A DNA stretch of 64,000 nt from Pleionea sp. CnH1-48 (GTDB taxonomy: Bacteria; Pseudomonadota; Gammaproteobacteria; Enterobacterales; Kangiellaceae). A program made the position numbers and the translations under genes. Below, piece after piece: positions 10,280 to 20,640 of this stretch. The stretch covers positions 372,001 to 436,000 of the forward strand of contig NZ_JAMXSB010000003.1 in NCBI RefSeq assembly GCF_024124665.1, given 5' to 3'. The first letter of the stretch is position 1, and the number at the start of each line of letters is the position of its first letter. The notes under the pieces were generated by a model that was not told the origin of the DNA, ran no database searches, and saw only the letters and a list, made by a program, of their open reading frames with translations.

Positions 10280-11463
10280 TCAACCTTCTCCTTCTTTGAT
10301 TTTTTGGGTTTCTTTTTCACTGTTTCGCTGCTGCTAGCGGCCATTACCGTTTCGTAATGCACTCGAAGCAAAATGGCAATAGCCACACAACAGATAATTA
10401 AGCTGTTACCGCCATAACTAACAAAAGGCAGTGTTAAACCTTTAGTGGGTAAGGCTCCACTGCTGACGCCAATATTGACCAATGCCTGAGCCGTCAGCCA
10501 AATGCTAATACCGTATCCAAGGAAAGCAGCATAAGATTGCTCCGCCTTCAACGCTTCTCGAGCGATCTTCATACCGCGGAACAATAACGCGGCAAATAGT
10601 ATCAGTACGATTATTACACCGATAAAACCGAACTCTTCGGCAAAAACCGCAAACACAAAATCGGTATGAGCTTCGGGCAAATAAGATAACTTTTGGATAC
10701 TGTTCCCCAAACCTTGTCCAAACCAGTTTCCGCGTCCATAAGCCACCAGCGACTTAGTTAACTGATAACCGGCACCATAAGGATCTTGCCAAGGGTCAAG
10801 AAAAACCATCAACCGCTTCAAACGATAAGATTGACTAATTGCCACTCCGAACAAAGCGACACCAACACAACCGCTCAATACAATAAACTGCCACAGCTTA
10901 GCGCCAGCTAAAAACAACATGGCTAACGCCGTAAAAGTAATAACGGCAGCCGCACCAAAATCCGGCTCTAATACTAGTAATACCGTTATCAAGCTAAGTA
11001 TTAATAGAGGTTTAATAAATCCTCGAATTTGAGTTTGCAGTTCATCAGAACGGCGAACTAAATACCCAGCCATATAGGTGATAACAAAGAGCTTAACCAA
11101 CTCAGACACCTGCAGAGTTGCGGGGCCGAGAGCGATCCAACGACGACTACCATTAACAGTTTTTCCGACAACTAAAACTGCCACCAACAGTACAATACTC
11201 AGTACGAGTAACCATGGCCCATACTTGCGCCACATCTCGATAGGGATAGCCAAAGTAACGAATCCGGCTATTAACGCTATCATTAAATAAATGAAGTGCC
11301 GCTGAATAAAATAAAAGCTGTTACCAGGAACATTTTTTTCTGCATAGGGAATAGATGACGATACAATCATCACGCAACCCAACGCCAACAACACCATTAC
11401 GATAGCGATGAGTTTATTGTCGATACCTTTAAAATAGTCAGGTGTCATTGCAGCAGAACTCAT
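10276..11463 (-). CDS. ftsW: Lipid II polymerase FtsW (SEDS family)
   Basis: The septal peptidoglycan glycosyltransferase of the SEDS family, working with FtsI. The 395-residue protein has about ten hydrophobic segments. Family signatures are GSRRWIALGPATLQVSELVK, the catalytic-aspartate loop LVLEPDFGAAAVI and PEAHTDFVFAVFAEEFGFIG. The C-terminus is a highly basic cytoplasmic tail ([13 protein letters not shown]). It overlaps murD and murG by 4 bases. Position between murD and murG distinguishes it from RodA. Confidence 0.96.
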   Translation of the reverse strand: MSSAAMTPDYFKGIDNKLIAIVMVLLALGCVMIVSSSIPYAEKNVPGNSFYFIQRHFIYLMIALIAGFVTLAIPIEMWRKYGPWLLVLSIVLLVAVLVVGKTVNGSRRWIALGPATLQVSELVKLFVITYMAGYLVRRSDELQTQIRGFIKPLLILSLITVLLVLEPDFGAAAVITFTALAMLFLAGAKLWQFIVLSGCVGVALFGVAISQSYRLKRLMVFLDPWQDPYGAGYQLTKSLVAYGRGNWFGQGLGNSIQKLSYLPEAHTDFVFAVFAEEFGFIGVIIVLILFAALLFRGMKIAREALKAEQSYAAFLGYGISIWLTAQALVNIGVSSGALPTKGLTLPFVSYGGNSLIICCVAIAILLRVHYETVMAASSSETVKKKPKKSKKEKVE

Positions 11464-12803
11464 GCCTTGCCTCCCTGAACCAGAGAAACAAAGTGCTCAC
11501 CACGTTGCTGATAATTCTTATACATATCAATACTGGCGCAGGCTGGCGAAAGTAAAACATAGTCGCCTTCATTGGCTGCTTCTTTTGCTGCCGTGACAGC
11601 TTGCTCCATGTTGGTTACCTGGCGACATAATGTTTCGGGTAACAAATGACTAAACAAACCAGCATCTTTACCAAACACCCAACATTGACTCACATTCTTT
11701 TGAATAAGCTCAGCCAGCTCGTCAATATCTGCGCCTTTAACGTCACCACCAGCAATCAGATATAAAGCATGCTTTTGTGAGCGGAAACTTTTAATGGCTG
11801 CTTCAGCAGCACCTGGATTGGTTGCTTTAGAATCATTAATCCAGACAATGCCATCTTCTGTTAGTACACGCTGACAGCGATGTTCCAATCCGGCATACGA
11901 TGCCAAATGTAGACAAAATGTTTTCAGCTCCGAAATTCCCAAAGCATCTGCAACGGCAATGCATACAGCAAAGTTGTATCCATTATGAGCACCTTTTAAA
12001 AGGGTGTCGTTTTCGCTTAAGAACGGTTTGCCCTTTTGCTGAATCTCAAAACCGTCGACTCCAGAATGAACGTGCCAATCAGAATCCTCTGTCAGCCCAA
12101 CACTGGTTACTTGACCAGATACATCCTGAGGATGGGTAGCAGAATCCTCGATGTTATAAATAGCATGCTCGGCATTGCGATAGATTCTGCGCTTTATTGC
12201 AGCATAGTTTTCTACCGTATGATGGCGATCAAGATGATCTTCTGAAACGTTCAAAACAACAGCGACTTTAGCTTTTAATGAGTAAGTACTTTCTAGCTGA
12301 AAACTTGAAAGCTCAAACACGTATAGCTCAGGCTGAGGTTGCAACAACAAATCCAACACAGGCGTACCAATGTTGCCAGCAACCAGAGTTTTAATTCCCG
12401 AGCGATTCAATGCATAACCTAATGCATCACAAACGGTACTCTTACCATTAGAGCCTGTGATCGCAACGATAGGTGTCGAACATTCATCAACAAAAAGTTC
12501 AATGTCACCAACGATTGAAATGCCTTGCTCTTTAGCAGCTATTAAAGCTGGAGTATTTAAATCAACACCAGGACTCACAACAATTAGCCCAGCGGTTGAT
12601 ATAACGGTTTGATCGAGTCCGCCAAGCTTTAACTGTTCTGCACCAAAGGTTTCAATAAATTCCAATGCAGCAGGTGGCTTTTCTCGAGTATCCAGCATCA
12701 AAAACGGCAACTGCTTGCGTTGACAATAACGCGCGCACGCCATGCCCGTTAGCCCAAGGCCAACAATCATGACGGGATTTTTTTGCGTTATTGCTTCAAA
12801 CAT
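11460..12803 (-). CDS. murD: UDP-N-acetylmuramoylalanine--D-glutamate ligase MurD
   Basis: Adds D-glutamate to UDP-MurNAc-L-Ala. The 447-residue protein has the N-terminal VGLGLTGMACARYC, the ATP-binding VAITGSNGKSTVCDAL, the NVSEDHLDRH motif and the C-terminal WINDSKATNPGAAEAA and LLSPACASIDMYKNYQQRGE segments. The gene follows mraY by 10 bases and overlaps ftsW. Confidence 0.97.
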   Translation of the reverse strand: MFEAITQKNPVMIVGLGLTGMACARYCQRKQLPFLMLDTREKPPAALEFIETFGAEQLKLGGLDQTVISTAGLIVVSPGVDLNTPALIAAKEQGISIVGDIELFVDECSTPIVAITGSNGKSTVCDALGYALNRSGIKTLVAGNIGTPVLDLLLQPQPELYVFELSSFQLESTYSLKAKVAVVLNVSEDHLDRHHTVENYAAIKRRIYRNAEHAIYNIEDSATHPQDVSGQVTSVGLTEDSDWHVHSGVDGFEIQQKGKPFLSENDTLLKGAHNGYNFAVCIAVADALGISELKTFCLHLASYAGLEHRCQRVLTEDGIVWINDSKATNPGAAEAAIKSFRSQKHALYLIAGGDVKGADIDELAELIQKNVSQCWVFGKDAGLFSHLLPETLCRQVTNMEQAVTAAKEAANEGDYVLLSPACASIDMYKNYQQRGEHFVSLVQGGKA

Positions 12804-12813
12804 AAATCGATGA

Positions 12814-13896
12814 TTACCTGATTTTCAACGTTGCTAAACCAACCAGCACCAGCACTACCGAGATAATCCAAAAACGTACGATCACTCGTGGCTCGGGCCA
12901 ACCTTTTAGTTCATAGTGGTGATGTAATGGCGCCATATTAAAAATTCGCCGGCCAGTGAGCTTAAACGAGCTCACCTGCAAAATGACAGATACCGTCTCC
13001 ATAACAAACACGCCGCCCATAATGACCAGAACCAGTTCTTGACGAACAACCACCGCGATAGAACCTAATGCAGCGCCAAGACCTAAAGCACCCACATCGC
13101 CCATAAAAACTTGCGCGGGATACGTGTTAAACCATAAAAATCCGAGACCGGCACCGACAATAGCGCCACATAAAATAACCAGCTCACCAACCCCGGCCAC
13201 ATAAGGAATCGCTAAGTAGTCCGAGAACTTAACGTTACCCGTTAGATATGCAAAAATTCCAAGAGCGCCGGCAACTAATACGGTTGGCAGAATGGCTAGA
13301 CCATCCAAGCCATCGGTTAAGTTAACCGCATTACTGGTGCCCACAATGACAAAGTAGGTCAAAAGAATAAACATTACACCCAGCTCAATAGCTACGTTCT
13401 TAAAAAATGGAACGATTAACGTTGTCTCTTCGACCGATTGAGCGGAATAAAACAAGTAGAATGCCGCAGCAAATCCACAAACCGACTGCCAAAAGTACTT
13501 CCATCTAGCAGGCAAACCCGTTGGATCTTTTCGAATTAGTTTTCGATAATCATCGACCCAACCAATAACTCCAAATGATAAAGTTGTCAGTAACACGACC
13601 CATACAAAACGGTTTTCTAAATCGCCCCATAGCAATGTAGAGAGAGCGATAGCGATTAATATCAAAGCCCCACCCATCGTCGGCGTGCCGGCTTTAGATA
13701 AATGAGTTTGTGGTCCATCGGTTCTTACCGTTTGACCAATTTGATAATGCGCCAGTTTGCGGATCATGATAGGTCCGACTATTAGAGAAATACCTAACGC
13801 CGTGATAATGCTTAGGATTCCTCGAAACGTCAGATACTGAAAGACGTTAAACGCAGACATATATTGTTGTAAGTATTCTGCAAGCCACAATAACAT
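12814..13896 (-). CDS. mraY: Phospho-MurNAc-pentapeptide translocase MraY
   Basis: An integral membrane enzyme that makes lipid I from UDP-MurNAc-pentapeptide and undecaprenyl phosphate. It is exactly 360 residues, like E. coli MraY, with about ten membrane helices. The catalytic aspartate motifs are visible: [21 protein letters not shown], and [23 protein letters not shown]. The final cytoplasmic loop has [16 protein letters not shown] (the HHH motif). The start overlaps the murF stop by one base. Confidence 0.97.
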   Translation of the reverse strand: MLLWLAEYLQQYMSAFNVFQYLTFRGILSIITALGISLIVGPIMIRKLAHYQIGQTVRTDGPQTHLSKAGTPTMGGALILIAIALSTLLWGDLENRFVWVVLLTTLSFGVIGWVDDYRKLIRKDPTGLPARWKYFWQSVCGFAAAFYLFYSAQSVEETTLIVPFFKNVAIELGVMFILLTYFVIVGTSNAVNLTDGLDGLAILPTVLVAGALGIFAYLTGNVKFSDYLAIPYVAGVGELVILCGAIVGAGLGFLWFNTYPAQVFMGDVGALGLGAALGSIAVVVRQELVLVIMGGVFVMETVSVILQVSSFKLTGRRIFNMAPLHHHYELKGWPEPRVIVRFWIISVVLVLVGLATLKIR

Positions 13897-15275
13897 TATT
13901 GTGTTCCCCCTGATTGAGTATCAGCCCAGCTCAAAAGTTGTTTAACAACCTCTTCCATGTGAGCACTGCGTGAGCCTTTTAACAAAACCGTTCCTTGTGA
14001 TTGTTGTAGTTTTTCTATAACCCATTGCGTCAGTAATTGACGCGATGAAAAATGAACAGCATTGTCCCCAAAAGCATCAGTTGCAAATTGACTTAACACA
14101 CCAACTGATAATAAATAATCAATACCTGCCTGCTTGGCTTTAATTCCTGCCTTAGCATGATATTCGCGAGCTTCTTCGCCCAGCTCAGCCATATCACCGA
14201 TGGCCAATATCTTGATGCCATCAAATTGTGAAATCACATCAATAGCGGCAATTAACGATGAGTAATTCGCATTGTATGTATCATCAACAATACGAACACC
14301 AGCGGTAGGTTGATATACCTGAAGACGTCCACCCACTCCGTTAAACTTTTCTATAGCGCTAACAATGGTTGTTAATGGAATATCTAAAGCAACACAACAA
14401 GCAGTAGCCGCTAAAGCATTGTTAACGCTGTGCTCACCCGGTACCGACAACCTAACAGGCAGTTGTTGCTCATTAACATGTAAGGTGAACGAAGCGAATG
14501 CCGTTGCGTCTAGAGAAATATCACTCGCAGTTACTTGTGCTCCTTCTGAACGACCAAATGTCAACGAAGGACATTCAATTTTATTCAACCAGAAGTCAGC
14601 AAAAGCATCATCACGATTAATGATTGCCACACCCGTTTTAGGATCGAGGCTATTAAAGATCTCTCCTTTAGCATCGGCGACGCCTTGTAGATCGCCGAAC
14701 CCTTCTAAATGAGCGGGCGCTACATTATTAATTAACGCGACATGGGGCCGGGCAATATCCGTTGTGTATGCAATCTCACCCGCGTGATTAGCACCCATCT
14801 CGATAACGCCAAACTCGTGTCCAGCTTCTAGCTCGAACAAAGTAAGTGGAACACCAATGTCGTTGTTAAGATTGCCTTTTGTTGCCAGCGTATCACCACA
14901 CTCAGACAAAATTGCAGCAATCATTTCTTTTACAGTGGTTTTACCGACACTTCCAGTTAACCCAACAAATTGAGCCGACGACTTTTCACGTACCAAGCGA
15001 GCGATATCGCCTAATGCTTTACGACAGTCAGCAACTACCACCTGTGGCACACCAAAAGCAACTTCATGCTCAACAACCAGTGCCGAAGCTCCACCATCAA
15101 TAGCGTCTTGTAAGAATTCATGAGCATCGAAATTTGCGCCTTTAAGGGCAACAAAGAGTCCACCATCACATGAAGCTCGCGTATCAGTGATGACTCGATT
15201 CACAGAGGTTTCAGCAACTCCAACCAAACGGCCTTTTGTCGCAGCAGTGATATCTTGCAAACTTAAAGAAATCAT
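13896..15275 (-). CDS. murF: UDP-MurNAc-tripeptide--D-alanyl-D-alanine ligase MurF
   Basis: Adds the D-Ala-D-Ala dipeptide to complete the UDP-MurNAc-pentapeptide. At 459 residues it is of family size. It shows the ATP loop [15 protein letters not shown], the centre [15 protein letters not shown] and [13 protein letters not shown], and the substrate segment [13 protein letters not shown]. It overlaps murE by 4 bases. The product of ddl (D-Ala-D-Ala) is its substrate. Confidence 0.97.
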   Translation of the reverse strand: MISLSLQDITAATKGRLVGVAETSVNRVITDTRASCDGGLFVALKGANFDAHEFLQDAIDGGASALVVEHEVAFGVPQVVVADCRKALGDIARLVREKSSAQFVGLTGSVGKTTVKEMIAAILSECGDTLATKGNLNNDIGVPLTLFELEAGHEFGVIEMGANHAGEIAYTTDIARPHVALINNVAPAHLEGFGDLQGVADAKGEIFNSLDPKTGVAIINRDDAFADFWLNKIECPSLTFGRSEGAQVTASDISLDATAFASFTLHVNEQQLPVRLSVPGEHSVNNALAATACCVALDIPLTTIVSAIEKFNGVGGRLQVYQPTAGVRIVDDTYNANYSSLIAAIDVISQFDGIKILAIGDMAELGEEAREYHAKAGIKAKQAGIDYLLSVGVLSQFATDAFGDNAVHFSSRQLLTQWVIEKLQQSQGTVLLKGSRSAHMEEVVKQLLSWADTQSGGTQ

Positions 15276-16792
15276 ACGCTCCTCCTCGCCAATGCTTGTT
15301 CTGCCGTTTCGATGTCACTGTAAAAAATCTTTTCTTTTCCGATCACTTGATAGTCTTCGTGACCTTTACCCGCCAACAGAATCACATCACCAAGATGAGC
15401 TTTATCGATGGCGTAATCGATAGCCTCTTTTCGCTCAGCAATGTAAGGAATAGCATCCGGCTTTTTGGTGCCAGCACGCATCTGTTCAATAATAACTTCT
15501 GGTGCTTCTGTTCTTGGATTGTCGTCGGTAAAAATTACTTTGTTAGCAAGCTTTTCTGCTACTCTCGCCATCAGTGGACGCTTACCGTTATCTCGGTCTC
15601 CACCGCAACCAAAAATGCACCAAATTTTTCCACTGCAATGCTCACGAACAGCGAGTAATGCTTGCTCAAGTGCATCTGGCGTGTGTGCGTAATCAATAAC
15701 TATCAAAGGCTGCTGTGATTGTTGAATCAGTTGCATACGCCCTTTAACAGATTCAAGTCGATTCACTATATCCATTACGGCAGGCATCTTTTTTAGCTGA
15801 ATACCTAAAACCGCAATCGTCGACAACAAATTGTAAAGATTAAACCCACCAATAAGCGGAACCTTTAACTTGCCCGAGCCCCATGGAGAGTGCACCGTCG
15901 CACTGATTCCAGAAAGAGTCAGTTGAACATTTTCAACCCATAACCACTGACTTAAATCAGCACCATTAGCAGGCTCATTGATAGAAATAAATAACTTATT
16001 CGCCGTTATGCTGGGATCTTTTTTCAGCTGACGTCCAACGCGATCATCCGCATTAATGACCGCCCATTTTAATTCTGGCTGCAAAAATAATTGTTTCTTT
16101 GCATCAGCATAGGCTTCCATCGTTTGATGATAATCCAAGTGATCACGGGTTAAATTAGTAAACACTGCAGTGTCAAACTGAATAGCTGCGACACGATGCT
16201 GTACCAAACCATGAGAAGAAACTTCCATCGCAGCCTGATGACAATTTGCATCTACCGCAGCGGCAAGTTCCTGCTGAATGCGAATAGGATCCGTTGTTGT
16301 ATTTTCACCAGGTTGTTGATTTCCGTAGCGACCGTAACCCAGTGTGCCTAACACCCAGCACGCACCATCAAGCAACGAAAACGCTTGCGCAATAAGTTGC
16401 GCGCAACTGGATTTGCCATTCGTTCCAGTAATACCCACAACATTCATGCTGCGAGAAGGATGGCCAAAGATCTCTCCACAAATAGCACTTAAACGTAATG
16501 ACAGATCAGGCACCAAAAAACACGCGATGTTGGCTTCCTGACATGACGCCAATACAGACTCATCTAACTCATTGGCTTCACAAATAATCAGAGAAGCCCC
16601 CGACTCAACCGCTTTGGGAATAAATGTTCGACCATCAAGCGAATATCCGAGGCACGCAACAAACGCATCACCACTTTCTACTTTACGACTGTCTAACTGA
16701 ATTTCTTGTACCACAACACTGGTGTTGCCTGACCATACAGAACAATCACCCCAGTGCGAAAAAACTTGATTAAAATCGATAACTTTAGCCAT
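15272..16792 (-). CDS. murE: UDP-MurNAc-L-Ala-D-Glu--meso-diaminopimelate ligase MurE
   Basis: Adds the third stem-peptide residue. The specificity motif DDNPRTEAPE indicates meso-diaminopimelate rather than lysine, as expected in a Gram-negative. Other motifs are the ATP loop VGITGTNGKSSCAQL, TNLTRDHLDYHQT with the catalytic region, and YAHTPDALEQAL. The 506-residue length is normal. It overlaps ftsI by 8 bases and murF by 4. Confidence 0.97.
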   Translation of the reverse strand: MAKVIDFNQVFSHWGDCSVWSGNTSVVVQEIQLDSRKVESGDAFVACLGYSLDGRTFIPKAVESGASLIICEANELDESVLASCQEANIACFLVPDLSLRLSAICGEIFGHPSRSMNVVGITGTNGKSSCAQLIAQAFSLLDGACWVLGTLGYGRYGNQQPGENTTTDPIRIQQELAAAVDANCHQAAMEVSSHGLVQHRVAAIQFDTAVFTNLTRDHLDYHQTMEAYADAKKQLFLQPELKWAVINADDRVGRQLKKDPSITANKLFISINEPANGADLSQWLWVENVQLTLSGISATVHSPWGSGKLKVPLIGGFNLYNLLSTIAVLGIQLKKMPAVMDIVNRLESVKGRMQLIQQSQQPLIVIDYAHTPDALEQALLAVREHCSGKIWCIFGCGGDRDNGKRPLMARVAEKLANKVIFTDDNPRTEAPEVIIEQMRAGTKKPDAIPYIAERKEAIDYAIDKAHLGDVILLAGKGHEDYQVIGKEKIFYSDIETAEQALARRSV

Positions 16793-18524
16793 GATTTTTG
16801 CGCTCCTTTACAACTTGAGCTACATTTTCTTCTTTTTTATCAGGCGCAATATTAAGCAGACGTAATGCTTTTTCTGCAACATTGGCAAAAACAGGGGCAG
16901 CTACATCGCCGCCGTAATAAGCATCACCCGCCGGTTCATCGATAAATACGACCATGGCAATCTTAGGTTGGCTGGCAGGAGCAATACCGGCAAAAAACGT
17001 CATATACTCATCACCGTAACCGCCTTTTACTGCTTTTCTTGCGGTGCCTGTTTTACCTGCAACACGATAAGATTCCAAAGAGGCAGAGATTGCCGTACCA
17101 CCATCATTTACTACGGTTTCCATCATAGAAATAACTTGCTGAGCAACTTTTTGTGAAAACACCCGCTCTTCAGATAGAGGTTTGTCTGTCTTTAAAAAAG
17201 AAATGTCGCGTTTAACGCCACCACTACCTAAAGTCGCATAAGCTTTTGCCAACTGCAAAGGCGTAACCTGCATACCGTAACCATAAGATAAGGTCGCTTT
17301 TTCAAACTTGCTCCAATTAGGACGGATAGAAAACTTCCCAGAACTTTCGCCAGGAAATCCGCTTCCTGTATCAATGCCAAAACCTAACTTATAAAACACA
17401 TCCAAAAACACATCATCTTCAAGTGCCAGAGCTAATTTGCTCACCCCAACATTGCTCGATTTTTGCAACACCTGAGTAACCGATAAAGGACCAAGATTAC
17501 GATAATCCCGCACCCAGTTACGGCCCACTCGGAATCGACCTGGCGTTGTAGTAATCACGGTTCCTGGACGAACAATACCAGCTTCAAGAGCGGCAACAAC
17601 GGTGAATGGTTTGGCCGTTGAACCGGGCTCAAACATATCGGTTACCGCCCGATTACGAGTGAACTCTGGTCGACGTAAATCACCTCGATTAGGGTTATAG
17701 GATGGTTGATTAACCATCGACAAAATCTCGCCCGTATCAACATCAATAATCACTGCGCTACCTGCACGAGCGCGATGACGCAGTACCGCGGCTTTTAACT
17801 CTCGATAAGCATAAGCCTGAATACGAGAATCAATACTCAGCTGAATATCTTCGCCCGTTTTGGCTTCATCAACGATGCCTTTGTTTTCAATCACTCGCTG
17901 GTGCAAATCTACAACAACTTTTTCTTTACCTGGCGTGCCAGACAGTTGTTCATTAAAAGCGCGCTCAATGCCTTCGAGCCCGCGCGAGTCAATGCCAGTG
18001 AATCCCAGTACATGAGCATTAATTTCGGCTGTTGGATAGTAGCGTCTTTGCTCTGCTTGCAAATAAACACCAGGGATTTTCAGTCGATTAATAAATTGTG
18101 TTTGTTCAGGACTTAACTGTCTCTTTAGCCAGATAAAACGTTTGCTGCGTTTCTGTTGTATCAGAGCATTAAGATCCGCCAACTTCATATCCAGAACAGA
18201 AGCTAACTTTTGCCAATCTTCACGATGAAAGACATCCGCATTGGATACTAAAACTTTAGGATCGGCCCACATAGAGCTGACGGGAATACTACGAGCCAGT
18301 TCAGTGTTATTTCGGTCAATAATTAAACCGCGACGAGTATTAATGCCTTTTAATTTGATGCTGCTTGAATCGGCAACATGGTTGAGCACTTCTGATTTAT
18401 AAATTTGCAAATAAGCCGCTCTTGCCGCCAACCCAATAAACGCGCAGGAAAATACACTTAACGTTAATACATAACGCCAAGTGCATAATGGTATTCCTTT
18501 TGGTTTACGCGCCTGTCCCATCAA
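16785..18524 (-). CDS. ftsI: Septal transpeptidase FtsI (penicillin-binding protein 3)
   Basis: The division-specific class B penicillin-binding protein that cross-links septal peptidoglycan with FtsW. One membrane anchor lies at about residues 17-40 (LTLSVFSCAFIGLAARAAYL), then a dimerisation module, then the transpeptidase. The active-site motifs are intact: SxxK (S302 in FEPGSTAKPF), SxN (SSN at 356-358) and KTG (491-493 in VAGKTGTARK). At 579 residues it matches the family. It overlaps ftsL by 4 bases. Confidence 0.97.
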   Translation of the reverse strand: MMGQARKPKGIPLCTWRYVLTLSVFSCAFIGLAARAAYLQIYKSEVLNHVADSSSIKLKGINTRRGLIIDRNNTELARSIPVSSMWADPKVLVSNADVFHREDWQKLASVLDMKLADLNALIQQKRSKRFIWLKRQLSPEQTQFINRLKIPGVYLQAEQRRYYPTAEINAHVLGFTGIDSRGLEGIERAFNEQLSGTPGKEKVVVDLHQRVIENKGIVDEAKTGEDIQLSIDSRIQAYAYRELKAAVLRHRARAGSAVIIDVDTGEILSMVNQPSYNPNRGDLRRPEFTRNRAVTDMFEPGSTAKPFTVVAALEAGIVRPGTVITTTPGRFRVGRNWVRDYRNLGPLSVTQVLQKSSNVGVSKLALALEDDVFLDVFYKLGFGIDTGSGFPGESSGKFSIRPNWSKFEKATLSYGYGMQVTPLQLAKAYATLGSGGVKRDISFLKTDKPLSEERVFSQKVAQQVISMMETVVNDGGTAISASLESYRVAGKTGTARKAVKGGYGDEYMTFFAGIAPASQPKIAMVVFIDEPAGDAYYGGDVAAPVFANVAEKALRLLNIAPDKKEENVAQVVKERKNHG

Positions 18525-18850
18525 TGTGCCTCAATGACTTTTTCGTCTTTACGAGCAACCGCTCGCATGGCCAGTTTTTCTTTTGCTAATTCAGCAATAC
18601 GGTGGTGCTCAGCTAAAGCGCCCTGCTCTAAACGTAACGCTTCCCACTCCATTTCTAGTTGGTACTGCTCGTGTTTAAGTTGCTCGAGCAATGCCGTTTC
18701 AGTTCTTGACTGGTGAGTAAATAAAGCCACAAGAATTGCATTTACCCACGCCAATAACGCTAATAAAATTAACCAACGCGCACGCACAAGCTGCTTAATC
18801 GCCAAAACGGGCAAAGCAAACTCTAATAGCGCGGTGATTTTTTTTACCAT
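18521..18850 (-). CDS. ftsL: Cell division protein FtsL
   Basis: A small bitopic protein that forms the FtsQLB complex and activates FtsWI. The 109-residue chain has a membrane helix at about residues 27-46 (WLILLALLAWVNAILVALFT). A leucine-zipper-like coiled coil follows (ALLEQLKHEQYQLEMEWEALRLEQG), then HHRIAELAKEKLAMR, the usual FtsL tail. Sequence is poorly conserved in the family, so the call rests on size, topology and position between rsmH and ftsI. It overlaps both neighbours by a few bases. Confidence 0.93.
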   Translation of the reverse strand: MVKKITALLEFALPVLAIKQLVRARWLILLALLAWVNAILVALFTHQSRTETALLEQLKHEQYQLEMEWEALRLEQGALAEHHRIAELAKEKLAMRAVARKDEKVIEAH

Positions 18851-19779
18851 AGCTTTTCTGCCACTCTCATAATTGCACTGCGTGAACGAATGTTTTCGTC
18901 CACTTCATCGCCCGCAGGTTTTTGCGGCTTACCTAGCAACTTCATCTTGGGCTTAATCTCATCGGCCGTAATTGGGAAGTCTCTTGGAAAGTCATCCCCT
19001 TTTGCCAACTTCTTAAAGAAACGCTTTACGATGCGATCCTCTAATGAATGAAAACTAATAACCACCATCCGGCCACCAGGCTTAAGGATGCTCATGGCTG
19101 CATCAAGACCTGCCTCTAAATCAGACAGCTCTTTATTAATATGTATCCGAATCGCTTGAAAACTTCGTGTTGCCGGATGTTTTCCTGGATCTTTTTTGGG
19201 TACAGCTTCATCAATAATTTTGGCGAGCTGTGCCGTTGTTGTTATTGGTGTTTCTTCGCGTATCTCTACAATCGCTCGTGCAATACGCGTGGCAAAACGT
19301 TCTTCACCATACTCTTTAATGACTCGACGAATTTCGTCGACACTGGCCCGAGCCAACCATTCTGCCGCACTCCAACCTTGCGATTGATCCATACGCATAT
19401 CTAATGGACCATCGTGCATAAAACTAAATCCACGCTCAGCTTCATCCAACTGCGGAGACGAAACGCCAAGATCCAGCAACACACCATCAACTTGACCATC
19501 CAGGCCGCGCTGTTTTATCTCTTCTTCCATTTCAGCGAAGCTACGGTGAGCAATACTAAAACTGTCGTTTGCTCCCAATATTTGCTCGGCATGCTTTATC
19601 GCCTGCATGTCTTTATCAAAAGCAATAAGCTGACACTGATTATCAACCTGCTTCAGGATCAGCTGGCTATGGCCACCTCGGCCAAAGGTACCATCGACGT
19701 ACAACCCCTCAGGCTTGACCGCCAACGCATCAACCGCTTCTTGTAGCAAGACCGCTTTATGCTGATATTCTGTATTCAT
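18844..19779 (-). CDS. rsmH: 16S rRNA (cytosine1402-N4)-methyltransferase RsmH
   Basis: A SAM-dependent methyltransferase (formerly MraW) that modifies C1402 of 16S rRNA, the same nucleotide whose ribose is methylated by RsmI (encoded 2 kb away). The 311-residue protein shows the opening HKAVLLQEAVDAL, the SAM motif YVDGTFGRGGHS, LLDLGVSSPQLDEAERGFSF and the late motif VVISFHSLEDRIVKRFF. It starts 2 bases after mraZ. Confidence 0.97.
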   Translation of the reverse strand: MNTEYQHKAVLLQEAVDALAVKPEGLYVDGTFGRGGHSQLILKQVDNQCQLIAFDKDMQAIKHAEQILGANDSFSIAHRSFAEMEEEIKQRGLDGQVDGVLLDLGVSSPQLDEAERGFSFMHDGPLDMRMDQSQGWSAAEWLARASVDEIRRVIKEYGEERFATRIARAIVEIREETPITTTAQLAKIIDEAVPKKDPGKHPATRSFQAIRIHINKELSDLEAGLDAAMSILKPGGRMVVISFHSLEDRIVKRFFKKLAKGDDFPRDFPITADEIKPKMKLLGKPQKPAGDEVDENIRSRSAIMRVAEKLW

Positions 19780-19781
19780 TA

Positions 19782-20246
19782 TTAAAATGCCAAATCGGGT
19801 AGTTGCCCGTGATCAAAATCTTCATCAGCCAGAGCAGCAAGATCGTCTTCTTCTTGTGCTTTCCAGCTGGCCTCATCCCAAATTTGAAAGGTTTCGGCTT
19901 GTCCGACCAACATGATGGACTTGCCTAAACCCGCAAACTCTCGTAACTCTGCGGGTATCAATAGACGGCCGTTAGCGTCCATATCTACCTCTTTTGCGGA
20001 ACCAATAGTGACACGCTTAAACAGGCGGTATGCGGGGCGACTGTTAGGTAAGCTACGCACCTGTTTTTCGAAATCTTCCCAGTTGTGGAGCGGGAATAGG
20101 AGTAAATTTGGGGTATCGAGTTCGTAGGGATTTTTTGTGACAACCATGTGGCCGGTACAAATTTCAGACAGGCGATCGCGATATCGGGCCGGAATGGCTA
20201 TCCGACCTTTCGCATCAAGATTTATAGAATTCGCCCCTCGGAACAC
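19782..20246 (-). CDS. mraZ: Transcriptional regulator MraZ (GTG start)
   Basis: A SpoVT/AbrB-like protein that binds repeats ahead of the dcw operon and represses its own cluster. The 154-residue chain contains the two MraZ half-domains, with SINLDAKGRIAIPARYRD at the front and EVDMDANGRLLIPAELREFAGL in the second repeat. The start codon is GTG at 20244-20246, with AGAGAGG 8 bases upstream. Five 10-base-spaced GTGGA-like repeats lie just upstream (20274-20318) and fit its expected operator. Confidence 0.96.
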   Translation of the reverse strand: MFRGANSINLDAKGRIAIPARYRDRLSEICTGHMVVTKNPYELDTPNLLLFPLHNWEDFEKQVRSLPNSRPAYRLFKRVTIGSAKEVDMDANGRLLIPAELREFAGLGKSIMLVGQAETFQIWDEASWKAQEEDDLAALADEDFDHGQLPDLAF

Positions 20247-20273
20247 GGCTTAACCTCTCTGACATACACAGCG

Positions 20274-20318
20274 TCCCATGCATGCCATTTCGATCCACAA
20301 TTTGTCACTATTCTCCAC
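20274..20318 (-). promoter_or_regulatory. Predicted MraZ operator: tandem 10-base repeats
   Basis: On the minus strand, reading toward mraZ, pentamers GTGGA, GTGAC, GTGGA and ATGGC follow each other at exactly 10-base spacing, with a fifth (TGGGA) about 10 bases further on. Known MraZ boxes are GTGG/TGGG-type repeats with about 10-base periodicity upstream of mraZ. The array begins inside the predicted -10 element, so binding would block transcription. The spacing is directly visible; binding is inferred. Confidence 0.7.
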
Positions 20319-20339
20319 TTCTGCACACTATAGTGTCAA
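20310..20339 (-). promoter_or_regulatory. Predicted sigma-70 promoter of the dcw operon
   Basis: A consensus -35 TTGACA (20334-20339), an 18-base spacer and -10 GAGAAT (20310-20315, 4 of 6 matches) are oriented toward mraZ. A perfect 12-base palindrome, ACACTATAGTGT (20325-20336), overlaps the -35 and spacer and could bind a second regulator. Confidence 0.6.
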
Positions 20340-20640
20340 AATACCAATTTCGCAAGCGGAATTCATCGAGGTTTTGAACAATTTGTCTTATTTGACAATG
20401 ACTTAGCGCAATTTACACATACATTACTTTGAGATATGAAAAATACTGCTATTTTTTCAAGATATTATTTCTCTAACTTAAAGTAGATTGTTAAGTTGCT
20501 TGTTAGACTGATTTAGAATAGATAATGAAAGATCTATGACAAATGGTGCTAGTGCAAACTTTGATCAAGTTAGTCCATATCTAGCGACGCATAAGAGAAT
20601 GCGCTGAAGAGAACATCAGTAATGTGCAGTAATAAAAAAT
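20340..20640. other. Non-coding AT-rich gap between the dcw promoter and rnpB
   Basis: About 300 bases without a credible reading frame or RNA. Small inverted repeats are present (TTGTC...GACAA near 20384-20399, AACTTTGATCAAGTT near 20556-20570), but none has terminator form. I see nothing else in it. Confidence 0.5.
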
